The translations under genes and the position numbers were made by a program. From positions 1-64,000 of the IMG/VR virus record IMGVR_UViG_3300042502_001710: a stretch of DNA of 64,000 nucleotides; one strand, written 5' to 3'. The notes beneath the pieces were generated by a model, which was not told the origin of the DNA, made no database searches, and worked only from the letters and a program-made list of their open reading frames with translations. Shown one piece after another: positions 26,113 through 34,778 of this stretch; position 1 is the first letter of the stretch; each line of letters starts with the position of its first letter. This stretch comes from a virus.

Positions 26113-26551
26113 TGAAAACCTCGCTCAGTGTAGGCACTGACCATTCTTGCATCAAGATTGGTTTTACTCCTGTTAGTCTATAAAAAGTGTTTTGATCAAC
26201 CTCGTTGTCCACCAAAACTTTATAAGATTTTGATATACTAACAAAGTCGAAGATATTGTTTTCAACAGGATCGCTTGAGCTAAAAAGATATGCGACCTTG
26301 ATAGCGTTGACGATAGAAACCGCTTTTCTTAAATTCTCTACAGACGTGCAGATCAAATTACCCTTGAAGCTCCAGATATCTGCTCCATCAAACATACCAA
26401 ACTTTGGATTCACTGGATTGAAGCCAACGTCATTGAAGAAAACGCTTGCGTCTCGTAAAGCATGATCACCAATAGCTTCATTTAGAAACTTATAGATCTT
26501 GGTGTTTTGTGGAGTTCCGCAATTGTTCTGAATAAAAAAGCCTAAGTTCAT
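26105..26551 (-). CDS. Hypothetical protein at end of glycan island
   Basis: I chose the ATG at 26551 (148 residues) over an in-frame start at 26572. It gives an ATGA overlap with the fucose-synthase stop and has GGGAG suitably upstream. The protein begins MNLGFFIQNNCGTP and looks like a compact alpha/beta fold without membrane segments. It has no recognisable nucleotide-sugar or SAM motif. Coupling to the GDP-fucose synthase gene suggests a role in the same glycan pathway, for example as a divergent glycosyltransferase, but this is not shown by sequence. Confidence 0.65.
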   Translation of the reverse strand: MNLGFFIQNNCGTPQNTKIYKFLNEAIGDHALRDASVFFNDVGFNPVNPKFGMFDGADIWSFKGNLICTSVENLRKAVSIVNAIKVAYLFSSSDPVENNIFDFVSISKSYKVLVDNEVDQNTFYRLTGVKPILMQEWSVPTLSEVFNE

Positions 26552-27477
26552 CTTTGTTCTCCCAAGAACCATTGAATGGTTTGTTTTAATCCGGTTTGAA
26601 AATCAGTTTTAGCTTTAAAGCCCAATAGCTTTTCAGCACGGGTCGTATCTAAGCATCTTCTTGGTTGACCATCGGGTTTCGTAGAATCAAAAATGATCGA
26701 ACCATTAAAATTCATTTGAAGGGCAATTTCTTCGGCAAGGTCCAAGATCCTTATTTCTTTTCCAGTTCCAATATTTATTGGTTCTGGTCCGACATCGCTT
26801 TCGATAGCCAGCTTGATAGCTTCAGCACAATCTGGAGCATATAAAAATTCTCTTGACGCTTTGCCACTTCCCCATACGGTGACATCATGATTGTTTTTTA
26901 TTGCCTCGTGAAATTTGAGTATCAGGGCTGGAATGACATGAGCACTTGTTAGATTAAAATGGTCGTGCGGCCCGTACATGTTCACAGGCACAAGGTTCAC
27001 AACGTCCATATTGTATTGCTGATGGTAAGTTTCGCCAAGCTTCATGAGTGTCTTTTTGGCGATTCCGTAGGGAGCATTTGTTTCTTCAGGATATCCATTC
27101 CACAGTTCTGATTCTTGAAAAGGAACAGGGGTGTATTTTGGGTATGCACAAACCGTTCCAAGCATAACGAACTTTAATGGAGTATGCAACGCTTGGTAAA
27201 CCCTAGCTTGTTCGAGCATGTTCATGCCCATAGCTAGATTATCATACATGAACTTTCCGGGGTTCTGCTGATTCGCCAGAATGCCTCCTACGCTTCCGGC
27301 AGCGTGAATGATGACATTTGGCGCATAATACTCTATAGCTCTTCTGCAAGCCTCTCCGCAACGCAGATCGTACATTTTGCTAGACAGTGCCACAACATCG
27401 TAATGTTTATCGTTTTGAAAATATCTTTGCAGATTTTTTCCTAAGAATCCAGTACCACCAGTCAATAAAACTTTCAT
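26548..27477 (-). CDS. fcl: GDP-L-fucose synthase
   Basis: This 309-residue protein is a full-length SDR-type epimerase/reductase. It has the NADP Rossmann motif GGTGFLG (residues 7-13), the catalytic YxxxK as Y137-GIA-K141, and family landmarks AAGSVGGILAN and LVPVNMYGPHDHF. The enzyme converts GDP-4-keto-6-deoxymannose to GDP-L-fucose in the cytoplasm. The preceding pathway enzyme, GDP-mannose dehydratase, is not in this window, so the substrate must come from the host or from a gene elsewhere in the phage. It overlaps both neighbours by four bases (ATGA), which suggests tight translational coupling. GDP-L-colitose or a related deoxysugar synthase cannot be excluded. Confidence 0.9.
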   Translation of the reverse strand: MKVLLTGGTGFLGKNLQRYFQNDKHYDVVALSSKMYDLRCGEACRRAIEYYAPNVIIHAAGSVGGILANQQNPGKFMYDNLAMGMNMLEQARVYQALHTPLKFVMLGTVCAYPKYTPVPFQESELWNGYPEETNAPYGIAKKTLMKLGETYHQQYNMDVVNLVPVNMYGPHDHFNLTSAHVIPALILKFHEAIKNNHDVTVWGSGKASREFLYAPDCAEAIKLAIESDVGPEPINIGTGKEIRILDLAEEIALQMNFNGSIIFDSTKPDGQPRRCLDTTRAEKLLGFKAKTDFQTGLKQTIQWFLGEQR

Positions 27478-28301
27478 TTAGAGTTCTCCATTATATCTAA
27501 TATCTGCTTTGCTCTATTTTTATACGTATGATTTTTGCTTGCTAGATCATATCCAGCATTTGCTATGCTCTTCAGAAGATCTTCATTCTTTATCAAGATT
27601 TTAGCCTTTTCAATCATTTCGTGCATATTGTTATAAATGACGCAATTAACACAGTCTTTAAAACCCAACTGTTCGTAACCTGAATGTTGAGATGTCAACA
27701 AAGCTGTTTTACACCCCATAGTTTCAAAGTTTCTATAATTTATGTCGAAACTAATATTTGCATTCCAGTGAACTTTGTATGAGTTTATAGCACTTACCAT
27801 AGCATCGCCAATAACAAACTCATCAAAACGAAAATCTTTGAAATTAGCCTTCATGATATCTATTTTACTTTGTCTGTTCGCTACATTTCCGCAAAAACCT
27901 ATTTCATGTTTTTTTTCAACACTCAAAGGTTTAATGATTGTATCGTCATAACAATTTGGAAGCCATACTCCAAGGTTTGGAGATGCGTGAAGCACCATGT
28001 CAAAGTTGTTTCTGTCTGCCAATGCTTCGTATACTTCAGGACTTTTACAGTGAGCATCGATTGCCCATATGAATTTTTTAGCTTTAACACTGCTTAAATC
28101 TGGCATCCAGTCCCAGTTTTCAATAGAGAAGATAAGGTCATAAGACTCCCAATCTGGCTCCGTATCATAGTTATCGTGGCCCTTACCCCAAACATCCGAA
28201 TCGACTCCGTTAGACTTAAAGCCACGCTGTAAACAAAAGCACTCCCGATAGTTACGGTTCTCGTCATGATGACCGTTCTCTTGGATTATTAAAACTCTCA
28301 T
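27474..28301 (-). CDS. CgeB-like GT-B glycosyltransferase
   Basis: I chose the ATG at 28301 (275 residues; MRVLIIQENGHHDENRN) because it overlaps the upstream stop as ATGA and begins with the Rossmann-like first strand. The in-frame start at 28367 would add 22 basic residues inside the upstream gene. The N-terminal half looks like a GT-B acceptor domain. The second half has IGFCGN and NFETMGCKTALLTSQ, the donor-domain pattern seen in CgeB/DUF3880-type glycosyltransferases. It probably transfers a sugar from a nucleotide donor in the cytoplasm; donor and acceptor are unknown. Confidence 0.65.
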   Translation of the reverse strand: MRVLIIQENGHHDENRNYRECFCLQRGFKSNGVDSDVWGKGHDNYDTEPDWESYDLIFSIENWDWMPDLSSVKAKKFIWAIDAHCKSPEVYEALADRNNFDMVLHASPNLGVWLPNCYDDTIIKPLSVEKKHEIGFCGNVANRQSKIDIMKANFKDFRFDEFVIGDAMVSAINSYKVHWNANISFDINYRNFETMGCKTALLTSQHSGYEQLGFKDCVNCVIYNNMHEMIEKAKILIKNEDLLKSIANAGYDLASKNHTYKNRAKQILDIMENSK

Positions 28302-28849
28302 GACCCCTCTTCGTTTTTTAAAACTAGTAGCCCACAATTGTTTGAAAACCGTTCTAGCTCTACCCATTGAGGATTCTTATCTACGAATTCATTGATTGCT
28401 ATATTAATTTCTGGAAACAAGACGACATCGTGGAAGATGATAAATTTATCTACTTTGTTCCCCCAATGATTTAATTCCGCCGCTACCATTTCAGATGTAT
28501 GAATAGTATCTACAAACAACAAGTCGAAACTGTCGCATTCAATTTCGGCAGTTCTAGAATCCCCCTGAATAAACTTATAATCAATTCCTTGATCGTTCGC
28601 CTCTTTTAGGATATTCTCAAAATTTAAATTAGCTTGATTTTCCCACTTGTCCGAGTCTGGTCTCTCTATATCAATGCTCCATAATCTATCTGGCTTTGCG
28701 GCTAGAAAAGCGTATGTTGACACCATCCACCTCGTACCTAACTCTACAATAGAATTAGACATCTCTCCATACTTATAGAGCGTTGGTAGATGCTCATTGA
28801 TGTCAGAACTTATTTCTTTAATTTCATTGAAAGTTCTTAAAAAATTCAT
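28298..28849 (-). CDS. Class I SAM-dependent methyltransferase (Methyltransf_24-like)
   Basis: This 183-residue protein has a SAM-binding Rossmann layout: VELGTRWMVSTYAF as motif I, LWSIDIE as the acidic end of strand 2, FIQGDS, then FDLLFVDTIHT as strand 4 with a metal-like Asp. The Asp-His pattern resembles cation-dependent O-methyltransferases and the cephalosporin-hydroxylase-like group often found in sugar clusters. It lies between two glycosyltransferase genes. It probably methylates a sugar or glycan intermediate; the substrate is not known. Confidence 0.65.
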   Translation of the reverse strand: MNFLRTFNEIKEISSDINEHLPTLYKYGEMSNSIVELGTRWMVSTYAFLAAKPDRLWSIDIERPDSDKWENQANLNFENILKEANDQGIDYKFIQGDSRTAEIECDSFDLLFVDTIHTSEMVAAELNHWGNKVDKFIIFHDVVLFPEINIAINEFVDKNPQWVELERFSNNCGLLVLKNEEGS

Positions 28850-28851
28850 TA

Positions 28852-29550
28852 TTACTTATTCCCTATATCTAAAGACATTTGATGACACTTATAAATAAGT
28901 GCGTGGTTTATGGTGTGACAAAAATAATAGTGATAGCAGTTGGGGTCAAATTCTCTCTCAATGTCTGATTCTGATCTGCAATCCTTGCGGATCGCGTTCT
29001 TGTCTAGCTCAATACCTCTGACATTTATCAAGTGCTGTCCAATTGAAACATCGTCCATCAGCACGTTTCCGTTATACTCTAGCTTACTCTGGTCTTCTAC
29101 CAGAATCTCAACTACATCTCTGCTCATCAAGATGCACGATCCGCTTGCGTACCATATATTCGCATGGTATCCGTTTATCCCTCCGTAATATGCGTGTCGA
29201 GGCTTGTCCTCAAGGAACTCACTCAAGAGTTTCAAGTTGATGTAGCTTCCGCAGTTTGGCCGAAACAGATAATCAAACTCAAAATTATTGAGTAGACACT
29301 CCATTCCCTTGATCGTTTTCTTTAGGAGGTTGTCTCGGGCGTCTGGGGTGTTGACGAAAATAGTCGAGTCTTCTCGCCTCAAGTGGTAGGAGTCAGGTGC
29401 CTCATTTTGTATGTTCATTCTCTTAGAATGTCCATATACACCAAAGACGCTATCATCTGCCCAAGTATCCCTGCACGCTGTTGCCATATCTGAGTAACTT
29501 CTAATACCTTCCTGATTGTCTGACACCAGCATTAAGCCTAAAATTTTCAA
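28852..29550 (-). CDS. Putative glycosyltransferase, fringe/GT31-like
   Basis: This 232-residue protein starts with TTG (residues MKILGLMLVSDN), with GGGAG nine bases upstream; an ATG six codons later is possible but would cut into the first strand. The order FDYLFRPNCGSYI, YASGSCILMSRDVV and LMDDVSIGQHL recalls GT31/fringe-type enzymes, where a D-D-V element follows a conserved A-S-G-(G/S) segment. The classic DxD is not clear. It is likely a GT-A fold enzyme of the glycan island. Specificity is unknown. Confidence 0.55.
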   Translation of the reverse strand: MKILGLMLVSDNQEGIRSYSDMATACRDTWADDSVFGVYGHSKRMNIQNEAPDSYHLRREDSTIFVNTPDARDNLLKKTIKGMECLLNNFEFDYLFRPNCGSYINLKLLSEFLEDKPRHAYYGGINGYHANIWYASGSCILMSRDVVEILVEDQSKLEYNGNVLMDDVSIGQHLINVRGIELDKNAIRKDCRSESDIEREFDPNCYHYYFCHTINHALIYKCHQMSLDIGNK

Positions 29551-29582
29551 AATTAAGGACTCCCATGTTAATTGTGATTGGT

Positions 29583-30095
29583 CTACAAGGTTTTTTCTAA
29601 AAATGCAGATACCAATTTTGCATCAGCAGCATCTCTAAAAAACGCACTAGTCCAAGGATTAAGGGTTTTATAATCTAGCCTAGTCCATGATTTGGGCATA
29701 TCTATATTCTCCCAACCGTATTCGGGCGTTTCCGTGTCGTGAGTTACGACCGCCCTCTTTGCAAGCTGAAAAGACTGGTTGATACATTGAGGTCTACTCT
29801 GTCCGTGTCCGTCCACAAAGATGAGATCGAAGTCTCTACCTAAGCTTTTAAGGCGATCAATAGCGAAATGTGGCCCAATTAGACATTCAAGTGTAAAGTG
29901 CTTGTTCTCTCTCTCTAAACTTTTCACTTTTTCATACCACTCCTCACTCTGCATTTCAATGCTAAAAACTTCTTTGCACTTTTCTAAGAAGTTTGGTGTA
30001 CTTCCAAATCCACACCCAAATTCAAAAACACTATTAATATTTAGTGCCCCAATGATAGCATTTATCAATGGCTTGTGAGTTTCATATACGTTCAT
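29583..30095 (-). CDS. Class I SAM-dependent methyltransferase
   Basis: This 170-residue protein has motif I as VFEFGCGFGSTP (residues 24-35), VFSIEMQ as strand 2 and FDLIFVDGHGQSRP as strand 4, followed by AVVTHDTE. The VDGHG segment is typical of small methyltransferases that act on sugars or on small molecules. The start lies inside the 3' end of the upstream gene (14-base overlap) and has AGGAG upstream. A glycan-modifying role is inferred from the surrounding glycosyltransferase genes. Confidence 0.65.
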   Translation of the reverse strand: MNVYETHKPLINAIIGALNINSVFEFGCGFGSTPNFLEKCKEVFSIEMQSEEWYEKVKSLERENKHFTLECLIGPHFAIDRLKSLGRDFDLIFVDGHGQSRPQCINQSFQLAKRAVVTHDTETPEYGWENIDMPKSWTRLDYKTLNPWTSAFFRDAADAKLVSAFLEKTL

Positions 30096-30885
30096 CTGTT
30101 TCTCCTAAGTATTTTGTGACTGGCTTGTACCAGCTTTCTATAAATGGTCTAGGTCCATGTATCTCAAAGTAATCATCTAGATTTATGTCTTCTAAAGATG
30201 AATGTTTTGCCCTACAGATCCGCCCGTAAACTGTATAACCTCCATCTGGATGTTGCTTAAACTTACCTCCACCAACAAGTCCTCTAGCTATTAGCACTGA
30301 TGACTGAGGGTTTTTATCTAGGAGCATCTTTACGAGGCTTTCGTCGCAGAAGTAACCAGATTGTCTAGGTTGAGATCTTGGGTCGGAAAACTCTGTCTCA
30401 CACCATTCTTCTATAAGTTCCTCGTAAGATAGATCTTTTGGGTTCACGAATCTATTAAAGACTTTGCCAGACGACGCCGTTCCGTGCATGGGCCACTTTC
30501 CGATGTCTGGGGCATTCTGAAATGCTGGGTGATCATAACCAAACTTACATAAATAGGTATCAAGAACGTCATCATACACCCTCAATTGCGTATCATTCAG
30601 GGGTATCATGTCTATATCTGCTATCATTATGATCTTAGAGTTATTCTCTGGGGCGGCAGCGTCTGCAATTCTAGAGAGCTGTGCCTGCGATGAGCTTCTT
30701 ACTCCATCGATAGGCTTTCTATTAATTACTGTAACTCCTCCCCCCGGAAATGAGAACTGTTCATCGCCTATCACGTTTAGCCTGACGTTCACTCCGAGAC
30801 TTGTCCAAGCGTTGCAGATCGGCTTAACGAAAGATGTGTAGTCATGTGAATCGTTAACAGATGTTATAATTGTATCAATCTTCAT
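30082..30885 (-). CDS. Putative GT-A glycosyltransferase
   Basis: This 267-residue protein begins MKIDTIITSVNDS and has KIIMIADIDMIPLN (about residues 84-97), whose DID fits the metal-binding DxD of GT-A enzymes. Around residue 197 an IARGLVGGGKF segment precedes an Asp/His-rich C-terminal region. The start has AGGAG at a good distance. It belongs to a run of glycosyltransferase genes with 8-20 base junctions. I cannot name its GT family, and donor and acceptor are unknown. Confidence 0.55.
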   Translation of the reverse strand: MKIDTIITSVNDSHDYTSFVKPICNAWTSLGVNVRLNVIGDEQFSFPGGGVTVINRKPIDGVRSSSQAQLSRIADAAAPENNSKIIMIADIDMIPLNDTQLRVYDDVLDTYLCKFGYDHPAFQNAPDIGKWPMHGTASSGKVFNRFVNPKDLSYEELIEEWCETEFSDPRSQPRQSGYFCDESLVKMLLDKNPQSSVLIARGLVGGGKFKQHPDGGYTVYGRICRAKHSSLEDINLDDYFEIHGPRPFIESWYKPVTKYLGETDERI

Positions 30886-30893
30886 TAGTGCTC

Positions 30894-31529
30894 CTAAAAA
30901 ACTGGTATGTCACACTCGTCGTACACCTGCCCAACAAAATACGATCCGGTTCGCTTGGTGGCATTAGCTGGAAATGGCTTTAATTCGAAGAATTCATCAT
31001 GCACAATCGATTCATCCTTCACAAGAGGATAAACGACTTCACGCAAGAAGTTTTGATCAACCTGATATTGATTGTCAAACGACCCCTTGTTGTAATCTTG
31101 GATCGCTTCTTCTACACCTCTTAGAATCCCATTTCTGCAACCCCAAGTTCCTCCTAGTATTTCAGTGTTATGATAAGGATGATCACGCATTATATGAAAA
31201 TCTTTGTCGCTAGAAAGCCATTCATCCACAGCGACTCGTTCTCTGAGGTTTAGTCTAGAGTCAGTGTCTCTGCAAATGACGATATCGTAGCTGTCAGCAG
31301 CAAAGAATCTCCAAAACATTCCATTCCAACCCGTGTCACCCATCTCCATTATTTCAACATTTAAATCATCAAGCTGATTTCTTATCTGTTGAGGAACATC
31401 ATTTCCAATATAAAATCTACAAATCCATTCTGGATATATAATCTGAGCCAGCAAAGCATTTTTGATTGCTCCGACTGTATACTTTGGATTATCGCCCCAC
31501 AAGCTAAAGGATATGATTTTTTTAGTCAT
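30894..31529 (-). CDS. Putative glycosyltransferase with RDTDSR motif
   Basis: This 211-residue protein carries MFWRFFAAD followed by VICRDTDSRL and then FHIMRDHPYH and ILGGTWGCRNG. The DTD in RDTDSR is a DxD-type metal site, and this set of motifs recurs in small phage and bacterial glycosyltransferase-like proteins. It is complete, soluble and without membrane segments. It overlaps the next gene by eight bases at its 5' end. A role in building or decorating a glycan is inferred; the substrate is unknown. Confidence 0.6.
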   Translation of the reverse strand: MTKKIISFSLWGDNPKYTVGAIKNALLAQIIYPEWICRFYIGNDVPQQIRNQLDDLNVEIMEMGDTGWNGMFWRFFAADSYDIVICRDTDSRLNLRERVAVDEWLSSDKDFHIMRDHPYHNTEILGGTWGCRNGILRGVEEAIQDYNKGSFDNQYQVDQNFLREVVYPLVKDESIVHDEFFELKPFPANATKRTGSYFVGQVYDECDIPVF

Positions 31530-32232
31530 TTGTTATCCTCTCTTTTGGAAAACCAAGCTCTTTTCTCGTTCTAAAAACGGAACCGTCTCTTCCTGAATAA
31601 TGAAGGGTTTTCTGAACCGCAATGTCTACTTGATTGTGGTTCTCTGTACCCTCGATGCTCCAGTGCTCGTGGCTGACGATGATCTTGTCTATATAAGCCA
31701 CCTTGTTCAAGCGTACGACCTCCTGAGTAAACTCATCGTCGCAATACAAGCTCTTGTAATCTGGATGGTAAATATACCCAAAGTGTTTGTAAAGCTCTTT
31801 TCCAAGTATAGAAAAAGTAATCAATTTACCACTGGTATTGCCGTCATTGAAATGAACGCATCCGTCTAAATTTGGGAAATTATCTTTCATCGCGTTTACG
31901 ATTTCTTGATCCCAAGATTCTACTTTTGGAACCATGTCATCGCTAGCACAGACAACAATGTCAAAATCTTGCTCATCCACATGATCGTTTATAGCACTTA
32001 TTTTAGTGGTGTCATCGTCATAATTTACTTTACCACTTACGTTTTTTCTCTTGCTCAATATATACTTTATTCTTTCGAATACATACGAGTCTGTCATACT
32101 TAAATCAGACCCATCGCAGTTTATATTAAAAAACACCTCATTGAATGAACTACAAGTTTCAACATACTTGTCAAGAACTTTTAGAAATTTAGAGGCTCTA
32201 CCATATGTGGGAAATTGGATTAAAATTTTCAT
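31522..32232 (-). CDS. GT2-like glycosyltransferase
   Basis: This 236-residue protein begins MKILIQFPTYGRASKFLKVL, the N-terminal strand-loop of GT-A enzymes. FDIVVCASDDMVPK near residue 90 gives the SDD in place of DxD. Downstream YCDDEF and VSHEHWS fit acceptor-side residues of GT2 enzymes. Its start codon overlaps the preceding stop (TAATG). It is a typical small single-domain enzyme of this island, presumed cytoplasmic. Confidence 0.65.
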   Translation of the reverse strand: MKILIQFPTYGRASKFLKVLDKYVETCSSFNEVFFNINCDGSDLSMTDSYVFERIKYILSKRKNVSGKVNYDDDTTKISAINDHVDEQDFDIVVCASDDMVPKVESWDQEIVNAMKDNFPNLDGCVHFNDGNTSGKLITFSILGKELYKHFGYIYHPDYKSLYCDDEFTQEVVRLNKVAYIDKIIVSHEHWSIEGTENHNQVDIAVQKTLHYSGRDGSVFRTRKELGFPKERITND

Positions 32233-33122
32233 TACACGGCCTTTAATAGATTTGGAATAGTATTCTTAACATTCATGATTTTATCCATAGCGTTTGTATC
32301 ACCAAGATATTTCATGAATCTCCACGCTCTGTCAAATGGAGTGTGCTTATTTTTAATTTGATTCTTTATTTCAAGTTGAACATCTTCTGTTTGTGTTTCA
32401 GAAAACATTTCTCTTAACATTTTTTGAAAACCCGCAGGATCTGAGCTTCTGACTTCTAGTTTCTTACAGCTTAAGTTCATATCCAAGAACAATTGTGAGC
32501 AACACAGATCATTGTCTCCGACGATAGTAAACTTTGGGTACACTTTGTACAATTGAGATAAACTCTGTACGTTCACCATCATGTCAAAATTACTATCGAG
32601 TTTGTCACCATTTATATGTAATAGGTGGAAAACCTCTTTATTGGCAATATGTTTTTCCAAATTTTCAGTAAATTTATCAGAAACGATTGCTTCAGGTACG
32701 CCAATCTCCTTGAAAGGAGAAGGATCGGCAATAAAAATATCTGCCGCTGGATAAAGCTGAATCAATTTAAGATTGCTTTTTACCTTTACAGTAAAATCAT
32801 TTGTAAAAATAAAGGGTGACTTGACCTTGCATTCTTCAAATACTTGTTCGATTGAAGTGATTTGACTTTGAGTGGCTCCAGTAACATTCATCACAACTTC
32901 AACCTTAGACCTGTTGTTCTTCAAGTAATCCAAGATGTCGTGTGTAAATGTTCGAAAGTGAGTGACAAACACATCTGGTTTGTTTAAATCAAACGTGTCG
33001 TACGCACTTGTTTTACTAGAATTCCAAAAAACACTTTCTATGCCGCATCTTGTGAAAGTGTTGTGCATATACATAGGTTCTGTTGACAGGAAATTGCTAT
33101 AGTTATGATACAAAATTTTCAT
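32232..33122 (-). CDS. Putative glycosyltransferase (GT-B-like), unassigned
   Basis: This 296-residue protein starts MKILYHNYSNFLS. It has alternating strands and helices (DVFVTHFRTF, VEVVMNVTG, DIFIADPSPF, FHLLHINGD, FTIVGDND) like a two-domain GT-B enzyme, but no diagnostic donor-site E-x7-E or G-G-x-P motif. The C-terminal tail AWRFMKYLGD resembles the end of other proteins in the island. A glycosyltransferase role is inferred from fold pattern and context only. Confidence 0.5.
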   Translation of the reverse strand: MKILYHNYSNFLSTEPMYMHNTFTRCGIESVFWNSSKTSAYDTFDLNKPDVFVTHFRTFTHDILDYLKNNRSKVEVVMNVTGATQSQITSIEQVFEECKVKSPFIFTNDFTVKVKSNLKLIQLYPAADIFIADPSPFKEIGVPEAIVSDKFTENLEKHIANKEVFHLLHINGDKLDSNFDMMVNVQSLSQLYKVYPKFTIVGDNDLCCSQLFLDMNLSCKKLEVRSSDPAGFQKMLREMFSETQTEDVQLEIKNQIKNKHTPFDRAWRFMKYLGDTNAMDKIMNVKNTIPNLLKAV

Positions 33123-33864
33123 CTGTTATCCTCTTCAAGGTTTTGATATTGTCGATTTTAAAAATTGGATCTGAAGAATTATCAGATACATACAGTTGTC
33201 TTCTGCCCTTCCAGATATTGAGGGCTTCAAACAAAAACTTATTCTTTAGTTCTGGTTTTGACACCATGTTGTAGAATGACTTGATCAATGCATCGCCTGT
33301 CAAGTAAAGCAATTCTGTCCAAACCTTTTCTTTAACAGCCAGAGACATGGTTTCTAATCTTGAGTCATTCTCTATAACGCCTATTTCAAAGGCACTATCC
33401 TTTACCCCCGATTGAGTTAGTATAGACGATTTTCTTAAATTCAATGACCTTAAATACTCTGTGGTTAAAACTATTCCTCCTCCACACACCAACATTCGGG
33501 TGTTCGTGGTGTTGCTCATGCATAATCTCAAACCCTCGCAGCAATTAGAATGGTAGTATACTTGATTTTCTACAATTCTTATATTTTTGTCGTTTGGGAA
33601 TTTAGATTGAATAAAATGATATACTTTGTAGGTTTCAAACCCAGAGCACAAAATGATCTCAAAATCAATAAAAACAGAACTAATTGCTTTTACTTGTTTT
33701 TCTAATAGTGTCTTATCGTCAACTTGCACCAACGAAATTGGACCGTAAGACTTCATCCTATAGCCATAGTTTTCTGCAAGCAATATTATAGTCATCTTCT
33801 CTTCTCTGAGATTAGAATGACCATTCGACTTGGCTATTGTTGTGAATCTATTAGATTTTTTCAT
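33103..33864 (-). CDS. Sugar nucleotidyltransferase-like protein with altered Gly loop
   Basis: I chose the ATG at 33864 (MKKSNRFTT; 253 residues) because AGGAA lies just upstream. Starts at 33921 and at 33795 (MTIILLAENYG) are alternatives. The core reads TIILLAENYGYRMKSYGPIS, matching the first strand and loop of NTP transferases (LAAGxGxRM). The Gly-rich loop is degraded and the basic residue is shifted. VLCGGG-like CGGGIVL follows near the expected metal-site position. It may be a divergent nucleotidyltransferase that activates a sugar, or a catalytically changed relative. Confidence 0.5.
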   Translation of the reverse strand: MKKSNRFTTIAKSNGHSNLREEKMTIILLAENYGYRMKSYGPISLVQVDDKTLLEKQVKAISSVFIDFEIILCSGFETYKVYHFIQSKFPNDKNIRIVENQVYYHSNCCEGLRLCMSNTTNTRMLVCGGGIVLTTEYLRSLNLRKSSILTQSGVKDSAFEIGVIENDSRLETMSLAVKEKVWTELLYLTGDALIKSFYNMVSKPELKNKFLFEALNIWKGRRQLYVSDNSSDPIFKIDNIKTLKRITDENFVS

Positions 33865-34357
33865 ATTTTTCCTGTTTGATAGATAAATTTCTAATACATT
33901 CAATCGTTGAATCGTAATCATTAAAATTCAAATAATTGTCCCGCACACTATCGTTAGACGCTAAAAAGAAATGGTCTGTCTCAAACAGATCTATTTTTCT
34001 AGAATCTTCGTTTAACATCGTATCTATTTTAGAAAATAAATCTTTATCTACGGTCATTCCAGCTTGCACTTTTACAAAGTATGTAGCTTGTGCCAATTTT
34101 TGAAAGCATTCTGTGTCTCTCAGGGTGAGATTATCATGCAAATGGAACACAGCTTCTGAAGCCAGAAATCTCTCTTGAAGGATGTTTACAAAATGAACTA
34201 TCGTTTGACAATTGCTAGAATGATTTTTTGATATAACAACCTTGACCTTGTTGTTGTCATAGTTTATCTGCTTTAATGAATCGATAGTGTTTTTTAAATT
34301 TTCAATTTCAACATCTTCATTGCAATAAACAGCTAGTCCAAATAAAGTATTTTTCAT
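33851..34357 (-). CDS. Small GT2-like protein
   Basis: This 168-residue protein begins MKNTLFGLAVYCNEDVEIENL and has NNKVKVVISKNHSS as a second strand, like the N-terminal half of a GT2 enzyme. It lacks a clear DxD and is shorter than usual (GT2 domains are about 200-250 residues). FHLHDNLTLRD may be the equivalent site. It overlaps the next gene by 14 bases. It could be a trimmed glycosyltransferase or an accessory subunit. Its function is uncertain. Confidence 0.5.
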   Translation of the reverse strand: MKNTLFGLAVYCNEDVEIENLKNTIDSLKQINYDNNKVKVVISKNHSSNCQTIVHFVNILQERFLASEAVFHLHDNLTLRDTECFQKLAQATYFVKVQAGMTVDKDLFSKIDTMLNEDSRKIDLFETDHFFLASNDSVRDNYLNFNDYDSTIECIRNLSIKQEKYEKI

Positions 34358-34358
34358 G

Positions 34359-34778
34359 TTAAGCCCTCACGGCTTTCACTTCGTAGTGCAAGCCATCCAT
34401 ATGGATTGAAATAACTCTCAAGTTGACGCTTTCCAATTGCTGCCTAACCATGTCTGATGTTGACATAGAGTGTATTGACCTGACTATTTCACAAGCTTCT
34501 TCTGGAGAAAGAATTCCATTCAGAAGATGCTTTGCGAAAAATCTAACGTCTGTACCTCCTAAAACAAGTTGACCATTGAACCTGAGCTTGCTCACCAAAG
34601 CTTTGCATAGCTGCGGAAGGATTTCATTGTTGAATGAGTCCACAAGGTCGGCAGCGAGGATATTTTCACACGAGTTATCAACAAGGTGTGAAATTTCCAA
34701 TGAGTTTGGAGATTCAACCTTGACAACTTCGTATCCAACAATAGCTTCCTGATCTTTTCTTACGATTTGCACTTTCAT
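34359..34778 (-). CDS. Short methyltransferase-like protein, SAM motif I not seen
   Basis: This 139-residue protein has LVDSFNNEILPQLCKALVSKLRFNG and QLVLGGTDVRFF, which resemble the central-to-C-terminal part of class I methyltransferases (the helix before strand 5 and the G-G-x-L/V turn). The expected N-terminal GxGxG motif I is absent. Either it is a truncated relative without SAM binding or it partners another protein. The gene overlaps the upstream glycosyltransferase as ATGA. Methyltransferase activity should not be assumed. Confidence 0.5.
   Translation of the reverse strand: MKVQIVRKDQEAIVGYEVVKVESPNSLEISHLVDNSCENILAADLVDSFNNEILPQLCKALVSKLRFNGQLVLGGTDVRFFAKHLLNGILSPEEACEIVRSIHSMSTSDMVRQQLESVNLRVISIHMDGLHYEVKAVRA

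Noticed and set aside
28298-28367. Longer start at 28367 for the CgeB-like gene
   Set aside because: The added 22 residues lie inside the upstream methyltransferase gene; the ATG at 28301 gives an ATGA overlap and the normal first strand.
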